Assembly: GCA_009664345.1 (NCBI GenBank)
Contig: CP043547.1
Coordinates: 4,678,709 to 4,742,708, forward strand
Source: Planctomycetales bacterium 10988
GTDB taxonomy: Bacteria; Planctomycetota; Planctomycetia; Pirellulales; Pb10988
Direction: 5' to 3'
Length of the DNA: 64,000 bases
Made by a program: the position numbers and the translations under genes. Positions 44,983-54,647 of this stretch are shown one piece after another. The notes under the pieces are model-generated. The model had not been told where the DNA came from. It made no database searches and saw nothing but the letters and a program-made list of their open reading frames with translations. Each line of letters begins with the position of its first letter. Positions within the stretch are counted from its first letter, which is position 1.

Positions 44983-45516
44983 ATGAAGGCATATGAATTT
45001 GTAGAGAATTTGAAAACAATTGCTCCCACTAGGGACGAGTTCGCGGATCTAGAAGTAACCGAGGAATATATAGAACGTGAAATTGAGGATTATCACTACC
45101 GTCGAAGAGACGTTCCTCTTTCAATCGAGACCTATCAAGATGAAATGCTTGAACTCGTAAAATATTGGAACGTTGGTAAGAAAACTTTAGGAATGATTCG
45201 GTTCCATTCAGAACTAATATTAACTGAAGAATATGTCGAAATTGCAGTGCTTGAGGTCGATCCAATCATCTTTCATTATAGCTCAAAAGAATACATTATC
45301 TTGGATCATGAAGATCGAGAAAGGGATTTCGGAAAGCTTGCTCCAAACGGTAATTCTTTCCTCGATGCTCTATTTGTTATAGAGGAGGCATTTTCAAGTC
45401 ATTCAGAGATGGATATAGAAGATGAGCCAACAGCAAATGATGTCAAGGAGAAGTGCTTACAATTGCTCGGGAGTGAGGAATACTCGGCTCTCGTCGATTT
45501 AATGATTGGAGCTTAA
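44983..45516 (+). CDS. Hypothetical acidic protein, accessory region
   Basis: The 177-residue soluble protein starts at ATG 44983 (TTAGGAAAG upstream). It is acidic and helix-rich, with segments EEYIEREIEDYHYRRRDVPLS, YIILDHEDRERDFGKLAPNG and a C-terminal SSHSEMDIEDEPTAND. No family was recognised; size and composition resemble SMI1/KNR4-like immunity proteins, but no motif proves it. Its AT-rich composition resembles that of the small genes at 37.9 and 46 kb, suggesting acquired DNA. Confidence 0.6.
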   Translation: MKAYEFVENLKTIAPTRDEFADLEVTEEYIEREIEDYHYRRRDVPLSIETYQDEMLELVKYWNVGKKTLGMIRFHSELILTEEYVEIAVLEVDPIIFHYSSKEYIILDHEDRERDFGKLAPNGNSFLDALFVIEEAFSSHSEMDIEDEPTANDVKEKCLQLLGSEEYSALVDLMIGA

Positions 45517-45601
45517 TGAACGGTGCAACGAAGTCATTGCAGCTATACCTCTTAATTATTTAAACGTAGAACTCTGTTTGCGTAGAATGGTTTTGTAACG
45601 A

Positions 45602-46075
45602 ATGAGTGTAGAATTTGTCGAAGGTGATATTTTTAAAACGCCCGATGAGGTCGGACTTGCCCACGGCTGTAATTGTCGAGGAATGATGGATGCCGGAGTG
45701 GCGGTCAGTTTCCGAGATCGCTGGCCGGAAATGTATCAACAATATAAAAAACTCTGCGATGATGGCGAGTTTAATCTAGGAGAAATGTTTGTTTGGCAAG
45801 ATGACAATACCGGACGGACGGTCTTTAATTTAGCCACACAACGCGAGCCCGGTCCGCACGCTTCGATTGATGCCCTCCGCACGGCGATGACGAAAATGCG
45901 AGACCATGCCGGCGGTCTTCAAGTAGAAACCATTGCCATTCCCTTGATTGGTGCCGGGATCGGCGGTTTAACAGAATCCGGTGTCAAAGATGTCTTCACC
46001 AAAGTCTTTGAAAAATCTGACATTCGCTTAATCGTCTGTGAAGTCTATCGCTATGGAAAAAATCCTCTTGCTTAA
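45602..46075 (+). CDS. Macro-domain protein (ADP-ribose binding or hydrolysing)
   Basis: The 157-residue single macro domain opens with VEFVEGDIFKT, and AHGCNCRGMMDAGVAVSFRD carries the Asn24 and Gly-rich loop that contact ADP-ribose in the ALC1/DarG-like branch. LIGAGIGGLTESGVKDVF forms the second phosphate loop. Such proteins bind or remove ADP-ribose from proteins or nucleic acids. No DarT-type toxin gene is adjacent. It starts a cluster with two small paralogues just downstream (gap 29 bases), possibly one operon. Confidence 0.88.
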   Translation: MSVEFVEGDIFKTPDEVGLAHGCNCRGMMDAGVAVSFRDRWPEMYQQYKKLCDDGEFNLGEMFVWQDDNTGRTVFNLATQREPGPHASIDALRTAMTKMRDHAGGLQVETIAIPLIGAGIGGLTESGVKDVFTKVFEKSDIRLIVCEVYRYGKNPLA

Positions 46076-46104
46076 TGTTTAATAAACTTTAGAGGGTGGA
46101 TTCA

Positions 46105-46482
46105 ATGCCAAACAAAATGACTCTCGACAGACTAAAGGAAGCCTACCATAAAGGGATGTGGACCAATAAGGAGTTTTCAAGAAGATATCTTAACAGGATG
46201 GAAGATGAAGATTGGCTTGCCCATTATCATACTCTAGACGAGCAACTCCAAAAGCAACTTCTCGATTACGCTATTTATCGTGTGAAAGCTTGGAAACCCG
46301 GTTTGAGAGTCTTTCGAATTATGACTGTCGCTTGGGTCAAAGGGGCCACCGATCCAGTATGCGAAGAAACGATTACCCGAGAAGAGATTGAAATCACAAG
46401 AAAATATCTAAAACTTTATTTCGATCTGGATGTCGTTACTGAATACGATCTTGAAAACAAATCGAATGGCACAGATCAATAA
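46105..46482 (+). CDS. Small protein, first of a tandem paralogous pair
   Basis: The 125-residue protein starts at ATG 46105 after AGAGGGTGGA. The sequence is charged, with Trp/Tyr-rich helices (KEFSRRYLNRMEDEDWLAHYHTL in pattern). The C-terminal part EEIEITRKYLKLYFDLDVV is nearly identical to that of the next gene. Family unknown. It lies 29 bases after the macro-domain gene, so it is probably co-transcribed. A partner or immunity role in an ADP-ribose-linked system is speculation. Confidence 0.7.
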   Translation: MPNKMTLDRLKEAYHKGMWTNKEFSRRYLNRMEDEDWLAHYHTLDEQLQKQLLDYAIYRVKAWKPGLRVFRIMTVAWVKGATDPVCEETITREEIEITRKYLKLYFDLDVVTEYDLENKSNGTDQ

Positions 46483-46503
46483 ACAACCGGGACAAGCTTT
46501 TCA

Positions 46504-46851
46504 ATGCCAGCTAAGAAACAAATGCCTGCTCGAATCCGAGAGATGTATGAGAAGGGCGTTCTAACTCGACACCATGTCTCTTGGCTCTATTTGGAAAGGA
46601 TTGAGGCAGACGGTTGGTTTGAGGAATATCAGTATTTCACCGCCGAGATCAGACAGATGATTCTCGAACGTGCCATCGCTTGGGTTGAATCTTGGACCCC
46701 TAAAAGCAGGGCTTGGCATGTCAGTTCTGTTGGCTCAAATTACCCCGGTGAACCTATTCCAAGAGAAGAAATAGAAACAATTAGAAAATATCTAAAACTA
46801 TACTTTGATCTGGATGTCGTTCCAAAATACGATCTCGAAAAGACAGATTAA
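46504..46851 (+). CDS. Small protein, second of the tandem paralogous pair
   Basis: The 115-residue protein has ATG 46504 and follows the first paralogue by 21 bases. It shares the overall layout (REMYEKGVLTRHHVSWLYLERI, then AWVESWTP) and a strongly conserved end (EEIETIRKYLKLYFDLDVV). The two genes also share near-identical DNA over the region coding that end, indicating tandem duplication. Function unknown. Confidence 0.7.
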   Translation: MPAKKQMPARIREMYEKGVLTRHHVSWLYLERIEADGWFEEYQYFTAEIRQMILERAIAWVESWTPKSRAWHVSSVGSNYPGEPIPREEIETIRKYLKLYFDLDVVPKYDLEKTD

Positions 46852-46869
46852 ATAAAGTGGAAGTGTTAA

Positions 46870-47703
46870 CTATTGCGTAGTTGCTTCGGTTGCTTGAGGA
46901 GCGATGGATTCGGTAGGGTTCGGTTCAGGGTCGGGACTGCCTCGATAAAGCATCATCAAGGCAGTGAGGGCGAGAATCAAAAAGGTGAGCTTGCGAAACT
47001 GTCCGGCGTCGACTTTGCGAGCGGCCAAAATGCCAAGGCCCATCCCGATAAAAATCAACGGCGTGACCGAAATCGACCAGAGACCAACTTCCCAAGTCAG
47101 CCAACCGGTTACCCCTAAGAGAACGGCTTTATAAATAGTCAGCGTGATGAAGACAGAGAAGTTGAAGGCTCGATATTGTGTCGGCGTCCAAGGTTGCCGC
47201 AAGGAATACGCGACAATCGGCGGACCGGGAATGCCGACGGCTCCAGCCAAAAATCCCCCTGCCGAACCGGCAATCGTTGCCCAATAATAAGGACGTTTGC
47301 CTTTGTCGGGTTCTTCCTCCTTACGAGAACGGAATCCGTCCAACGCGATGAGAAAAATCAACAAGCCCGTGCCTCTTACCAGCCAATCCGCATTGAGATA
47401 ACTAAAGAGTCCGATGCCCAGCGGAAGCCCCAATGCAATCCCCCAAATGCAGGACATGATCGCTTTTTTGTCGGAATCCCCGCGATAAAGCCAAGTCAGC
47501 CACACCATCGGAATCACGATCGCAAACGAAATCAAGACATTCGCATGATGAATTTCAAAGAAGAAGGGAAGTAGCGACAACGCCACAATCGCATAGCCAA
47601 AGCCAAGAAAACTTTGGGTAAAACCGGCCAGGACCATGACCCCGGCGAAGCAAAGAAAGGGAGTCGTCCAGTCAGTCGCCGCGGCGAAGGGTAGCAAATC
47701 CAA
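46870..47703 (-). CDS. TauE/SafE (TSUP) family membrane transporter
   Basis: The 277-residue protein has about eight membrane helices in two similar halves. Conserved-type segments are GFTQSFLGFGYAIVALSLLPF in the first half and GGFLAGAVGIPGPPIVAYSLRQ in the second. The family exports sulfite, sulfoacetate or related organic anions, but the substrate here is unknown. The start is uncertain: TTG 47703 or TTG 47697, neither with a clear ribosome binding site. The C-terminal 25 residues are hydrophilic (Pro/Thr/Glu). Confidence 0.88.
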   Translation of the reverse strand: MDLLPFAAATDWTTPFLCFAGVMVLAGFTQSFLGFGYAIVALSLLPFFFEIHHANVLISFAIVIPMVWLTWLYRGDSDKKAIMSCIWGIALGLPLGIGLFSYLNADWLVRGTGLLIFLIALDGFRSRKEEEPDKGKRPYYWATIAGSAGGFLAGAVGIPGPPIVAYSLRQPWTPTQYRAFNFSVFITLTIYKAVLLGVTGWLTWEVGLWSISVTPLIFIGMGLGILAARKVDAGQFRKLTFLILALTALMMLYRGSPDPEPNPTESIAPQATEATTQ

Positions 47704-48109
47704 TCTAAAACTCGTTTCTATTATTTCGAAAGGAAAAGAACGGTCTCTTGATTGGTGTTACTCTGCAAGGCGAAATGTGACAAGGGCCTCTTGGGAAAAG
47801 ATTTTGGCGGCAAATCCGACTGCCCCCTTGAAAAAATGAGAAACTTAGCCACGATTTTTAGAGTTCGTTCTCTTTTGGTTTACGGTAATAATCCTACTTG
47901 GTGGTCTGAGGTTTGGGTCCACCGGGTTGTTGATGGAATCGATCAAGGTCTGCGATGATCTTATTTTGCTAGGTTATCTTCTACCAGCCGAGCTTTTCGG
48001 GAGTTGGCCCACTCTTGATGAAAATCTCTTGGAGCATTCTCATCTGACGCCGACTCGTCTTCCGGTAAACTTTTTTATTTCACTTTCGATGTGAGGAGAT
48101 TCGGTACTT
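47704..48109. other. Divergent intergenic region, nothing recognised
   Basis: The 406 bases between the TSUP transporter and the peroxiredoxin should hold promoters for both. No OxyR- or PerR-like palindrome was identified by eye, and no gene was found. Confidence 0.35.
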
Positions 48110-48703
48110 ATGGAATTACTCGTAACTCAGCCCGCCCCTGATTTTACCGCTCAAGCGGTCATGCCCAACGGAACGTTCCAAGAACTAACGCTTTCGGAAT
48201 TTCAAGGCAAATACGTTTTGTTGTTCTTTTATCCTTTGGATTTCACCTTTGTTTGTCCGACGGAAATCATAGCCTTTTCGGATGCGGCGGCTGATTTCGA
48301 AGAGATGGGCGTGCAGCTGATGAGTTGCTCGGTCGATAGCCATTTCACGCACTTGGCCTGGCGAAATACTCCGCGAAGCCAAGGCGGCTTGGGTGATATT
48401 GCCTTCCCGATGGTGGCCGATCTCAATCGTTCGATTGCCGATAAATATGGCGTGCTGACCGATGACGGGGTGGCCTTGCGAGGGCTCTACTTGATTGACA
48501 AGCATGGCATCATCCGTCACCAAGTCGTCAACGATCTCCCCTTGGGTCGAAGTGTTGTTGAAGCCAAGCGGATGGTCGCCGCCTTGCAGCACTTTGAACA
48601 TCATGGCGAAGTCTGCCCCGCCGACTGGAACAAAGGCTCCAGCTCCATGGAAGCCGATCCTGAAGGCAGCAAGAAATACTTCGAAAGCGCCTACAAAGAT
48701 TAG
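48110..48703 (+). CDS. Typical 2-Cys peroxiredoxin (AhpC/Prx family)
   Basis: The 197-residue thioredoxin-fold peroxidase reduces hydrogen peroxide and organic hydroperoxides. The peroxidatic Cys49 lies in DFTFVCPTE, and the resolving Cys169 in GEVCPADW near the C-terminus, so the enzyme is a homodimeric typical 2-Cys type. The C-terminal YF-like motif (KKYFESAYKD) is present. GAGGAG upstream supports ATG 48110. No AhpF or dedicated reductase gene is adjacent. Confidence 0.96.
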   Translation: MELLVTQPAPDFTAQAVMPNGTFQELTLSEFQGKYVLLFFYPLDFTFVCPTEIIAFSDAAADFEEMGVQLMSCSVDSHFTHLAWRNTPRSQGGLGDIAFPMVADLNRSIADKYGVLTDDGVALRGLYLIDKHGIIRHQVVNDLPLGRSVVEAKRMVAALQHFEHHGEVCPADWNKGSSSMEADPEGSKKYFESAYKD

Positions 48704-48731
48704 TTTTCTATAAAAACTTGGACTGAATCAA

Positions 48732-48770
48732 AAAGGCTTCGCAGGATAGTTTTCTTCCGGCGAAGCCTTT
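48732..48770. terminator. Bidirectional terminator after peroxiredoxin
   Basis: AAAGGCTTCGC (48732-48742) pairs with GCGAAGCCTTT (48760-48770), followed by TT. It lies between the convergent peroxiredoxin and ppk1 genes. Confidence 0.85.
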
Positions 48771-48808
48771 TTCTATTGATTACGGATGTCTTGGAGGAAA
48801 TCCCTCGA

Positions 48809-50938
48809 TTACGGGTAGAAGGGCATGTGGGATTCTTTGGTGATGTGGGCGTGATGGCGGGCATCTTGCATCATGGTTTCATGCGTGCCGACGCGGGCCG
48901 GGCCGGTCGCGGTTTCATCGGGCGTCCGCTGGATGTAACTGCCGTCGGGTTGCATTTCCCAGCAATTGCGTTGATCCTGCTGCATCACATCGAGAATATG
49001 CCAAAGTTTCTCCCGCAAGACGACATTTTCCACCGGGGTAATGGCCTCGACGCGATTCGACAAGTTGCGATACATCCAGTCCGCCGAGCCGAGGTAATAT
49101 AGCCCTTTGAGGTGATCCTCATGGCCGTTGCGGAAGTAGAAAATGCGGGAATGTTCCAAGAACCGCCCGATGACCGATAGCACTTTCATGTTCTCCGTCA
49201 CGCCTTCGACGCCGGCCCGCAAGCAGCAGAAGCCACGGACAATCATGGTGATCGGAACGCCTTCTTGCGAGGCCCGAACCAGGGCTTGGCACATCTGCGG
49301 GTCTTCGAGTTGATTCATCTTGGCGATGATTTCCGCCGGTTCGCCCCGTTTGTGGAACTCGATTTCATGATCGATCATCTGCAAGAAACGATCTCGCATG
49401 TTCGCCGGGGCGACGAGGAGCTTGCGATAGTTCTTCTTGCGACTTCTTCCGGTGAGATAATGGAAGAGTTCCACCACATCGCTGGTCAACGCCGGATCGC
49501 AGCTGAAAAGCCCTAAGTCGGTATAAAGTCGGGCGGTTTTCACATGATAGTTGCCCGTGCCAATGTGCGTGTAACACCGCAGACCCTCGGCTTCTTGCCG
49601 CACGACCAAGGCGATTTTCGTATGGGTCTTCAGACCGAGAACCCCGTAGATCACATGGGCTCCAGCGTTTTCGAGGGCTTGTGCCCATTGCAGATTCCGC
49701 TCTTCATCGAAACGGGCCTGGACTTCGACAAGGCAGGCCACTTGCTTGCCGCGTTCGGCGGCACGAATGAGACTACGAATGAAAGGGGTATTATCGCCGA
49801 CGCGATAAACAGTCATCTTAATGGCAACGACCTGCGGATCATCGGCGGCGGTGCGAATGAAGCGTTCCACACTCGCATTGAAACTGTCGTAAGGGTGGTG
49901 CACCAAAAAGTTTCCTGCTCGGATCACGCTGAAGATATCCGAAGCATCATCAGATAATGACGGCGGCGGCACCGGGGTCCAAGGCGGTTCGCTCAACTCT
50001 GGAGTTCCCAGCGAGGCGATCGGAAACAGCCCCGTATAATCGAGTTCGGCGGGGAGTTCATAGATATCCGAGTCGGTAATCTGAAACTGCCGCTTTAATA
50101 GATCGAGAACCCAGCGGTTGGGCTTGGGGGCATGTTCGAGGCGGACGACTCCGGCGAAGCGGCGTTGGCGGAGTTCCTCGGCGACGATCTCGCGGACGGA
50201 AGCGGCGTCTTCGTCCTCGACCTCGACATCGGCATTTCGCGATACACGAAAGAGCATCGTATCGAGCACGATCATCTCAGGAAAAAGCGATTGCAGATTG
50301 TGGCGAATGATCTCATGCAGGCTGATGTAAAACTCGGTTCCTTTATCGACTTCTTCCGGAATCGAAATCCATTGCGGCAAGGTCGTTGGGACTTTGATCC
50401 GGGCAAAGAGCCATTCTTCCGAATCCGGATGACGCAAAACTACGCCGAGCGAAGTTGAGAGATTCGAAACAAACGGGAAGGGATGTCCCGGATCGAGGGC
50501 CAGCGGTGTGAGGGCGGGAAAGATGTTTTGATGGAAGTAGCGGGCGGCTGACTCTTGTTGTTCTGGCGTGAGGCTTTGCCATTTCGTCAACCGAATGCCA
50601 TGTTCGGCCAGTTCAGGAACGAGGGTCTTCGAGAAAACTTCCGCTTGCTGCTTGAGCATCGGAATGACCTTCTCCCGGATGGCGGCCAAGCGGCTTCGGA
50701 TCGAAAGCCCAGCCGGGTTGGGGGTATTCTTGCCAACTTTGAGTTGCTGACGAAGCAGACCGACCCGCTTCATGAAGAATTCATCAAGATTGGAAGTAAA
50801 GATCGCTAAGAACTTGAGGCGTTCTAGCAGCGGCGTGCGATCGTCCAGGGCTTCATGCAAGACCCGTCGATTGAACTCCAACCAACTCAAGTCACGGTCT
50901 TCGTAAGCATCGAGCCAACTTCGAGTTTCCACCGACAT
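48809..50938 (-). CDS. ppk1: Polyphosphate kinase 1
   Basis: The 709-residue enzyme reversibly transfers the gamma-phosphate of ATP to inorganic polyphosphate. The N-terminal domain starts RDLSWLEFNRRVL and contains FLAIFTSNLDEFFMKRVG. The catalytic phospholipase-D-like half shows the conserved His motifs LKTHTKIALVVR and YTHIGTGNYHVKTARLYTDLGL, the former carrying the autophosphorylated His by family knowledge. The length is standard. GAGGA precedes ATG 50938. It links to the phosphate theme of the window (PstS-like protein, betaine-lipid genes). No ppx gene is adjacent. Confidence 0.97.
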   Translation of the reverse strand: MSVETRSWLDAYEDRDLSWLEFNRRVLHEALDDRTPLLERLKFLAIFTSNLDEFFMKRVGLLRQQLKVGKNTPNPAGLSIRSRLAAIREKVIPMLKQQAEVFSKTLVPELAEHGIRLTKWQSLTPEQQESAARYFHQNIFPALTPLALDPGHPFPFVSNLSTSLGVVLRHPDSEEWLFARIKVPTTLPQWISIPEEVDKGTEFYISLHEIIRHNLQSLFPEMIVLDTMLFRVSRNADVEVEDEDAASVREIVAEELRQRRFAGVVRLEHAPKPNRWVLDLLKRQFQITDSDIYELPAELDYTGLFPIASLGTPELSEPPWTPVPPPSLSDDASDIFSVIRAGNFLVHHPYDSFNASVERFIRTAADDPQVVAIKMTVYRVGDNTPFIRSLIRAAERGKQVACLVEVQARFDEERNLQWAQALENAGAHVIYGVLGLKTHTKIALVVRQEAEGLRCYTHIGTGNYHVKTARLYTDLGLFSCDPALTSDVVELFHYLTGRSRKKNYRKLLVAPANMRDRFLQMIDHEIEFHKRGEPAEIIAKMNQLEDPQMCQALVRASQEGVPITMIVRGFCCLRAGVEGVTENMKVLSVIGRFLEHSRIFYFRNGHEDHLKGLYYLGSADWMYRNLSNRVEAITPVENVVLREKLWHILDVMQQDQRNCWEMQPDGSYIQRTPDETATGPARVGTHETMMQDARHHAHITKESHMPFYP

Positions 50939-51249
50939 ACTGACGCTTCCTCAGTTCAGAGAGTAAAAGGTTGCTTCGCGCGGACCCTGGGTGATCGCCC
51001 AAACGCTTGCTAGCGAACGTACCGCATCCCGTAGGCATTGAACAGGGTCAAAGTATTAAGAAACATAGGGTTTCTGATGTAGATTGTATGAGGGCTCCGC
51101 TCGATTGCGAGGGTTTACCTAGTGCGATAAAATGAAACTTTTGCTTCGAATGGATTCTTTGGAATAAGATTCGCTGCGTTGAAAGAGAAAACGCTCTCTC
51201 ATAACTTGCTTTCTATACACACAGATCATTGTGATTTAGGAACCTACCC
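50939..51249. other. Divergent intergenic region, nothing recognised
   Basis: The 311 bases between ppk1 and nnrD must hold both promoters. No clear Pho-box-like direct repeat was found by eye. No gene was seen. Confidence 0.35.
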
Positions 51250-52182
51250 ATGAATGAAGATGTTCCTTCCCCCGATACTTCTCGTTCGAATCTGCCCACC
51301 CGCCGCGACCGGGAATTGGTCCCTTTGCCGCAATTTCCCAAACGCTCCGCTGAAGATCACAAGGGGAGTTTTGGCAAGGCCCTGCTCGTGGGCGGCTCCC
51401 GCGGGATGAGCGGATCAATTACGTTGTCCGGCATGGCCGCCTTGCGTGGAGGTGCTGGCTTGGTCTTCTTGGCCGTTCCCGATCCGATTTTGGAAGTCGT
51501 TGCCGCGGCGGAGCCTTCCTATTTAACCGTGCCACTGATTGCTGATGTGCATGGCAAAATTTCCAGCGATGCCCGCACACAACTGATGGAACAATGCCAG
51601 GCGGCTGATGCGGTAGGGATCGGTCCGGGACTTGGCCAATCCGCCGGACTCACCGCTTTGGTCCATTGGGTTTATAATCGGCACGAAGGCCCTCTCGTCC
51701 TCGATGCCGATGCCCTCAATGCCTTGGCTTCTCAAACGGATTGCTTGGAAAATCCCGGCGGCCCGCGCGTTCTCACCCCGCACCCTGGGGAATTCAGCCG
51801 TTTGATGGGTAGTAATTCGCAAACGATTCAGGCCAACCGGCTCGAAATCGCCCGCCAATTTGCCAAGCGTTATGGCGTGGTCCTTGTCTTAAAAGGGCAT
51901 CAAACGGTGATTTCCGATGGCGAAAGGACGGTCCTCAATCGGACAGGAAATGCCGGCATGGCCACCGGAGGAACGGGCGATGTTTTGACCGGCTTGATTA
52001 CTGCCCTGATTGCTCAAGGTTTGCCACCTTTCGAGGCCGCTCAACTTGGGGCGTATGTGCATGGCTTAGCGGGAGACTTGGCCGCCGCCGAGCTTGGCCC
52101 GATCTCGCTGATTGCCAGTGATTTGATTCGTTTCCTTCCTGCCGCGATCCGACATGGAGCCTTGGCCGGTAGGTCCGAATAA
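51250..52182 (+). CDS. nnrD: ADP-dependent NAD(P)HX dehydratase
   Basis: The 310-residue ribokinase-fold enzyme repairs hydrated NADH or NADPH. Key motifs are KGSFGKALLVGGSRGMSGS at about 37-55, VLTPHPGEFSRLMG near 177, and NAGMATGGTGDVLTG near 236 with the catalytic Asp. Only the dehydratase is present; the epimerase domain (NnrE), often fused at the N-terminus, is absent, so the epimerase must be elsewhere. About 30 residues of polar N-terminal extension precede the fold. Confidence 0.93.
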   Translation: MNEDVPSPDTSRSNLPTRRDRELVPLPQFPKRSAEDHKGSFGKALLVGGSRGMSGSITLSGMAALRGGAGLVFLAVPDPILEVVAAAEPSYLTVPLIADVHGKISSDARTQLMEQCQAADAVGIGPGLGQSAGLTALVHWVYNRHEGPLVLDADALNALASQTDCLENPGGPRVLTPHPGEFSRLMGSNSQTIQANRLEIARQFAKRYGVVLVLKGHQTVISDGERTVLNRTGNAGMATGGTGDVLTGLITALIAQGLPPFEAAQLGAYVHGLAGDLAAAELGPISLIASDLIRFLPAAIRHGALAGRSE

Positions 52183-52347
52183 GCCCAAGCCCTTGGATTT
52201 CCCCCCTAGGCATCATTCCTTCATTGTTCGTAAGAATTTCGCGCTGCATCTAGGCGAAGTCGGAGGGAAACGATATGGTAAAGCCTTTGGTTACCTGTAG
52301 ATTCTCGCGGGAGTGCCATAGGAAAAGGGAACGAAAAAGGGAACGCG

Positions 52348-53571
52348 ATGCTTAACTGGCTCAGCCGCCGATGGTTTCACTTAGTTCATCGGAACAATTT
52401 AGTTTACAATACCTGTTGGGAAGACCCTCGACTTGACCGCGTCGCCCTCGAATTGGGGCCGGAAGATACGGTCATGGTCATCACTTCGGCAGGTTGCAAC
52501 TCGCTGGATTACTTGCTGCAAGAACCCAAAGGGGTCTACGCGGTTGATATGAATCCGCGGCAAAATGCCCTCTTGGAACTCAAAGTCGCGGCGATCCGAA
52601 ACCTGGACTATGAGCAGTTCTTTCAGCTGTTCGGCTTTGGGAGCATTGCCAAGCCCAAAGAAGTCTATAAGCAACAGATTCGTTCCCATCTCACCGATCC
52701 CACCCGGAAGTTTTGGGATAGCCGCTTTCATCGCTTTTTCTCCGGCAACGGCTGGCGGAATTCCTTCTATTTTTATGGAAGCTCTGGGATCTTCGCCCGC
52801 TTGATCAATCTTTATATTGATCGCGTGGTACGGGTGCGTCCCGATATTCAACAGGCCCTCAATGCCGAGACTTTGGAAGAACAAGCGGAAATCTATACCC
52901 GCTTGAAAGATGTTTTCTGGTCACGGTTTATCCGCTTTGCGGTGAGTCGCGATTCGACACTTTCTATGGTCGGCGTACCGCGTGCCCAACGCGAAGAAGT
53001 CGAGCGCCACTTCGAAGGCGGAATCGGCGGCTTTATTCAACAATGCGTCGAGGCGGTTTTTGTCGATCTTCCCCTGAAAGACAATTACTTCTGGCGAGTC
53101 TATCTCACTGGCCACTATACTCCGGAATGTTGCCCCGAATACCTCAAGCCGGATAATTTCCAACGCTTGAAAGATGGGCTGGTCGATCGACTTCAGATTC
53201 ATACCTCCTCGATCTTGGAATTCCTTCATACGAATGAAGTTGAAATTTCCCGGTATATTCTCCTCGATCACATGGATTGGCTGAGTAGTGTTTACTATCC
53301 GGTCCTCGAACAAGAGTGGCAGGCGATCCTCGATCGGGCCGCCCCGCAAACCCGAATCTTATGGCGTAGCGGTGGTTTGAAAACCGACTATGTCGATCAA
53401 GTCGGCGTTACCGTCGATGGGCAGGATTATCAAGTTGGCGACTGTTTGTCCTACAAACGCGAGTTGGCCGAAAAGCTTCATGCCCAAGATCGAGTACATA
53501 CCTACGGTAGCTTCTACATTGCCGATCTGATTCGCGGACCGAATGTAAATTGGGAAACCGCCGCCACTTAG
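52348..53571 (+). CDS. btaA: BtaA-like SAM:diacylglycerol 3-amino-3-carboxypropyltransferase (DUF3419)
   Basis: The 407-residue protein belongs to DUF3419. It opens with [21 protein letters not shown], which is characteristic of BtaA, and has the SAM-binding-like stretch [15 protein letters not shown] followed by [16 protein letters not shown]. BtaA transfers the aminocarboxypropyl group of SAM to diacylglycerol to make diacylglyceryl-homoserine. The next gene looks like BtaB, so the pair should make the betaine lipid DGTS, a phosphorus-free membrane lipid. AGGGA precedes ATG 52348. Confidence 0.88.
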   Translation: MLNWLSRRWFHLVHRNNLVYNTCWEDPRLDRVALELGPEDTVMVITSAGCNSLDYLLQEPKGVYAVDMNPRQNALLELKVAAIRNLDYEQFFQLFGFGSIAKPKEVYKQQIRSHLTDPTRKFWDSRFHRFFSGNGWRNSFYFYGSSGIFARLINLYIDRVVRVRPDIQQALNAETLEEQAEIYTRLKDVFWSRFIRFAVSRDSTLSMVGVPRAQREEVERHFEGGIGGFIQQCVEAVFVDLPLKDNYFWRVYLTGHYTPECCPEYLKPDNFQRLKDGLVDRLQIHTSSILEFLHTNEVEISRYILLDHMDWLSSVYYPVLEQEWQAILDRAAPQTRILWRSGGLKTDYVDQVGVTVDGQDYQVGDCLSYKRELAEKLHAQDRVHTYGSFYIADLIRGPNVNWETAAT

Positions 53572-53668
53572 AGTCCATGGTCAACGCCGAGCGAGAGCAG
53601 TCACCCCTTTCTGCGAACTCGCGAAGGTAGAGAATTTTCACCCCTCTTTCTCCCAATGAATGTGATCG

Positions 53669-54409
53669 ATGGCACTCCTGAACGACTTGAAAATTCTCTA
53701 TCATCTCGCTCTTTCCCCGATTCGCGGAAAGACCCACGCCCAACGCTTGGAAAGCTTTTACGCCGGCCAAGCCGAAGGGTATGACGATTTTCGCAAGGCC
53801 CTGCTCAAAGGCCGGGAGCAGCTTTGGGAAAAGTTGCCACGCCCAGAAGGGGGCATTTGGGTCGATATGGGAGGCGGCACAGGTGCAAATCTCGAATACT
53901 TCGGCGATTCCATTTCCAAGCTAAAAAAAATCTACGTCGTTGATCTCTCCACTTCTCTCTTAAAAATGGCCAGAGAACGAGCTGAGAAAAACGGTTGGGA
54001 CAACGTGGAATGCGTGGAGGCGGACGCAACCACCTGGGTTCCGGAGGAAGGAAAGGTCGATACGGTCACCTTTTCCTATTCCCTAACGATGATCCCCGAT
54101 TGGTTTGCTGCGGTTGAACATGCCCATTCTTTGCTCAAAGAGGGGGGAACACTCGGGGTCGTCGATTTCTATGTCTCGCGGAAATATGCCGCGGAGGGAA
54201 ACAAGCAACACGGCTGGTCAACACGAACTTTTTGGCCAACTTGGTTTTCCAATGATAACGTCTATCCCAGCCCGGATCACCTTCCATTTATCCAGCGAAA
54301 ATTCCAAACCGTTTCTCTACAGGAAGATAGGGCTAAAGTGCCATATCTGCCATTGATAAAAACGCCTTACTACACCTTTGTTGGAAAAAAGCAAGTCCCT
54401 AATCAATAA
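53669..54409 (+). CDS. btaB: BtaB-like SAM-dependent N-methyltransferase
   Basis: The 246-residue class I methyltransferase has the SAM-binding motif VDMGGGTGANLEYFG near 65-79, then VVDLSTSLLKMARERA and VECVEADATTW. The tail CxxPYYTFVGKK-like end (PLIKTPYYTFVGKK) is typical of BtaB. BtaB methylates diacylglyceryl-homoserine three times to DGTS. It follows btaA by 97 bases on the same strand, which is the main reason for the assignment; other small-molecule methyltransferases share the fold. In some bacteria the two genes are induced by phosphate starvation. Confidence 0.82.
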   Translation: MALLNDLKILYHLALSPIRGKTHAQRLESFYAGQAEGYDDFRKALLKGREQLWEKLPRPEGGIWVDMGGGTGANLEYFGDSISKLKKIYVVDLSTSLLKMARERAEKNGWDNVECVEADATTWVPEEGKVDTVTFSYSLTMIPDWFAAVEHAHSLLKEGGTLGVVDFYVSRKYAAEGNKQHGWSTRTFWPTWFSNDNVYPSPDHLPFIQRKFQTVSLQEDRAKVPYLPLIKTPYYTFVGKKQVPNQ

Positions 54410-54647
54410 GGGGGGGAATTACCCATTGGAGTACGGGGTTTCTCTTGCTTTAAATCTATTGAAATTAAGGGCTTATGTAGACTTCGTGAGAGACGGAAAA
54501 AATTAAAAAAAATGGTGGATTTATCTTGAAATGAAATGCAGGACGCCTACAATCAACTAAATCGACCGTAAAATTATTACCTCTCTCTAACGCTCTTATC
54601 TTTCTTCCCTCTCTGGGAATAAACGGGTTAGACCAAAGGATGCCTTA

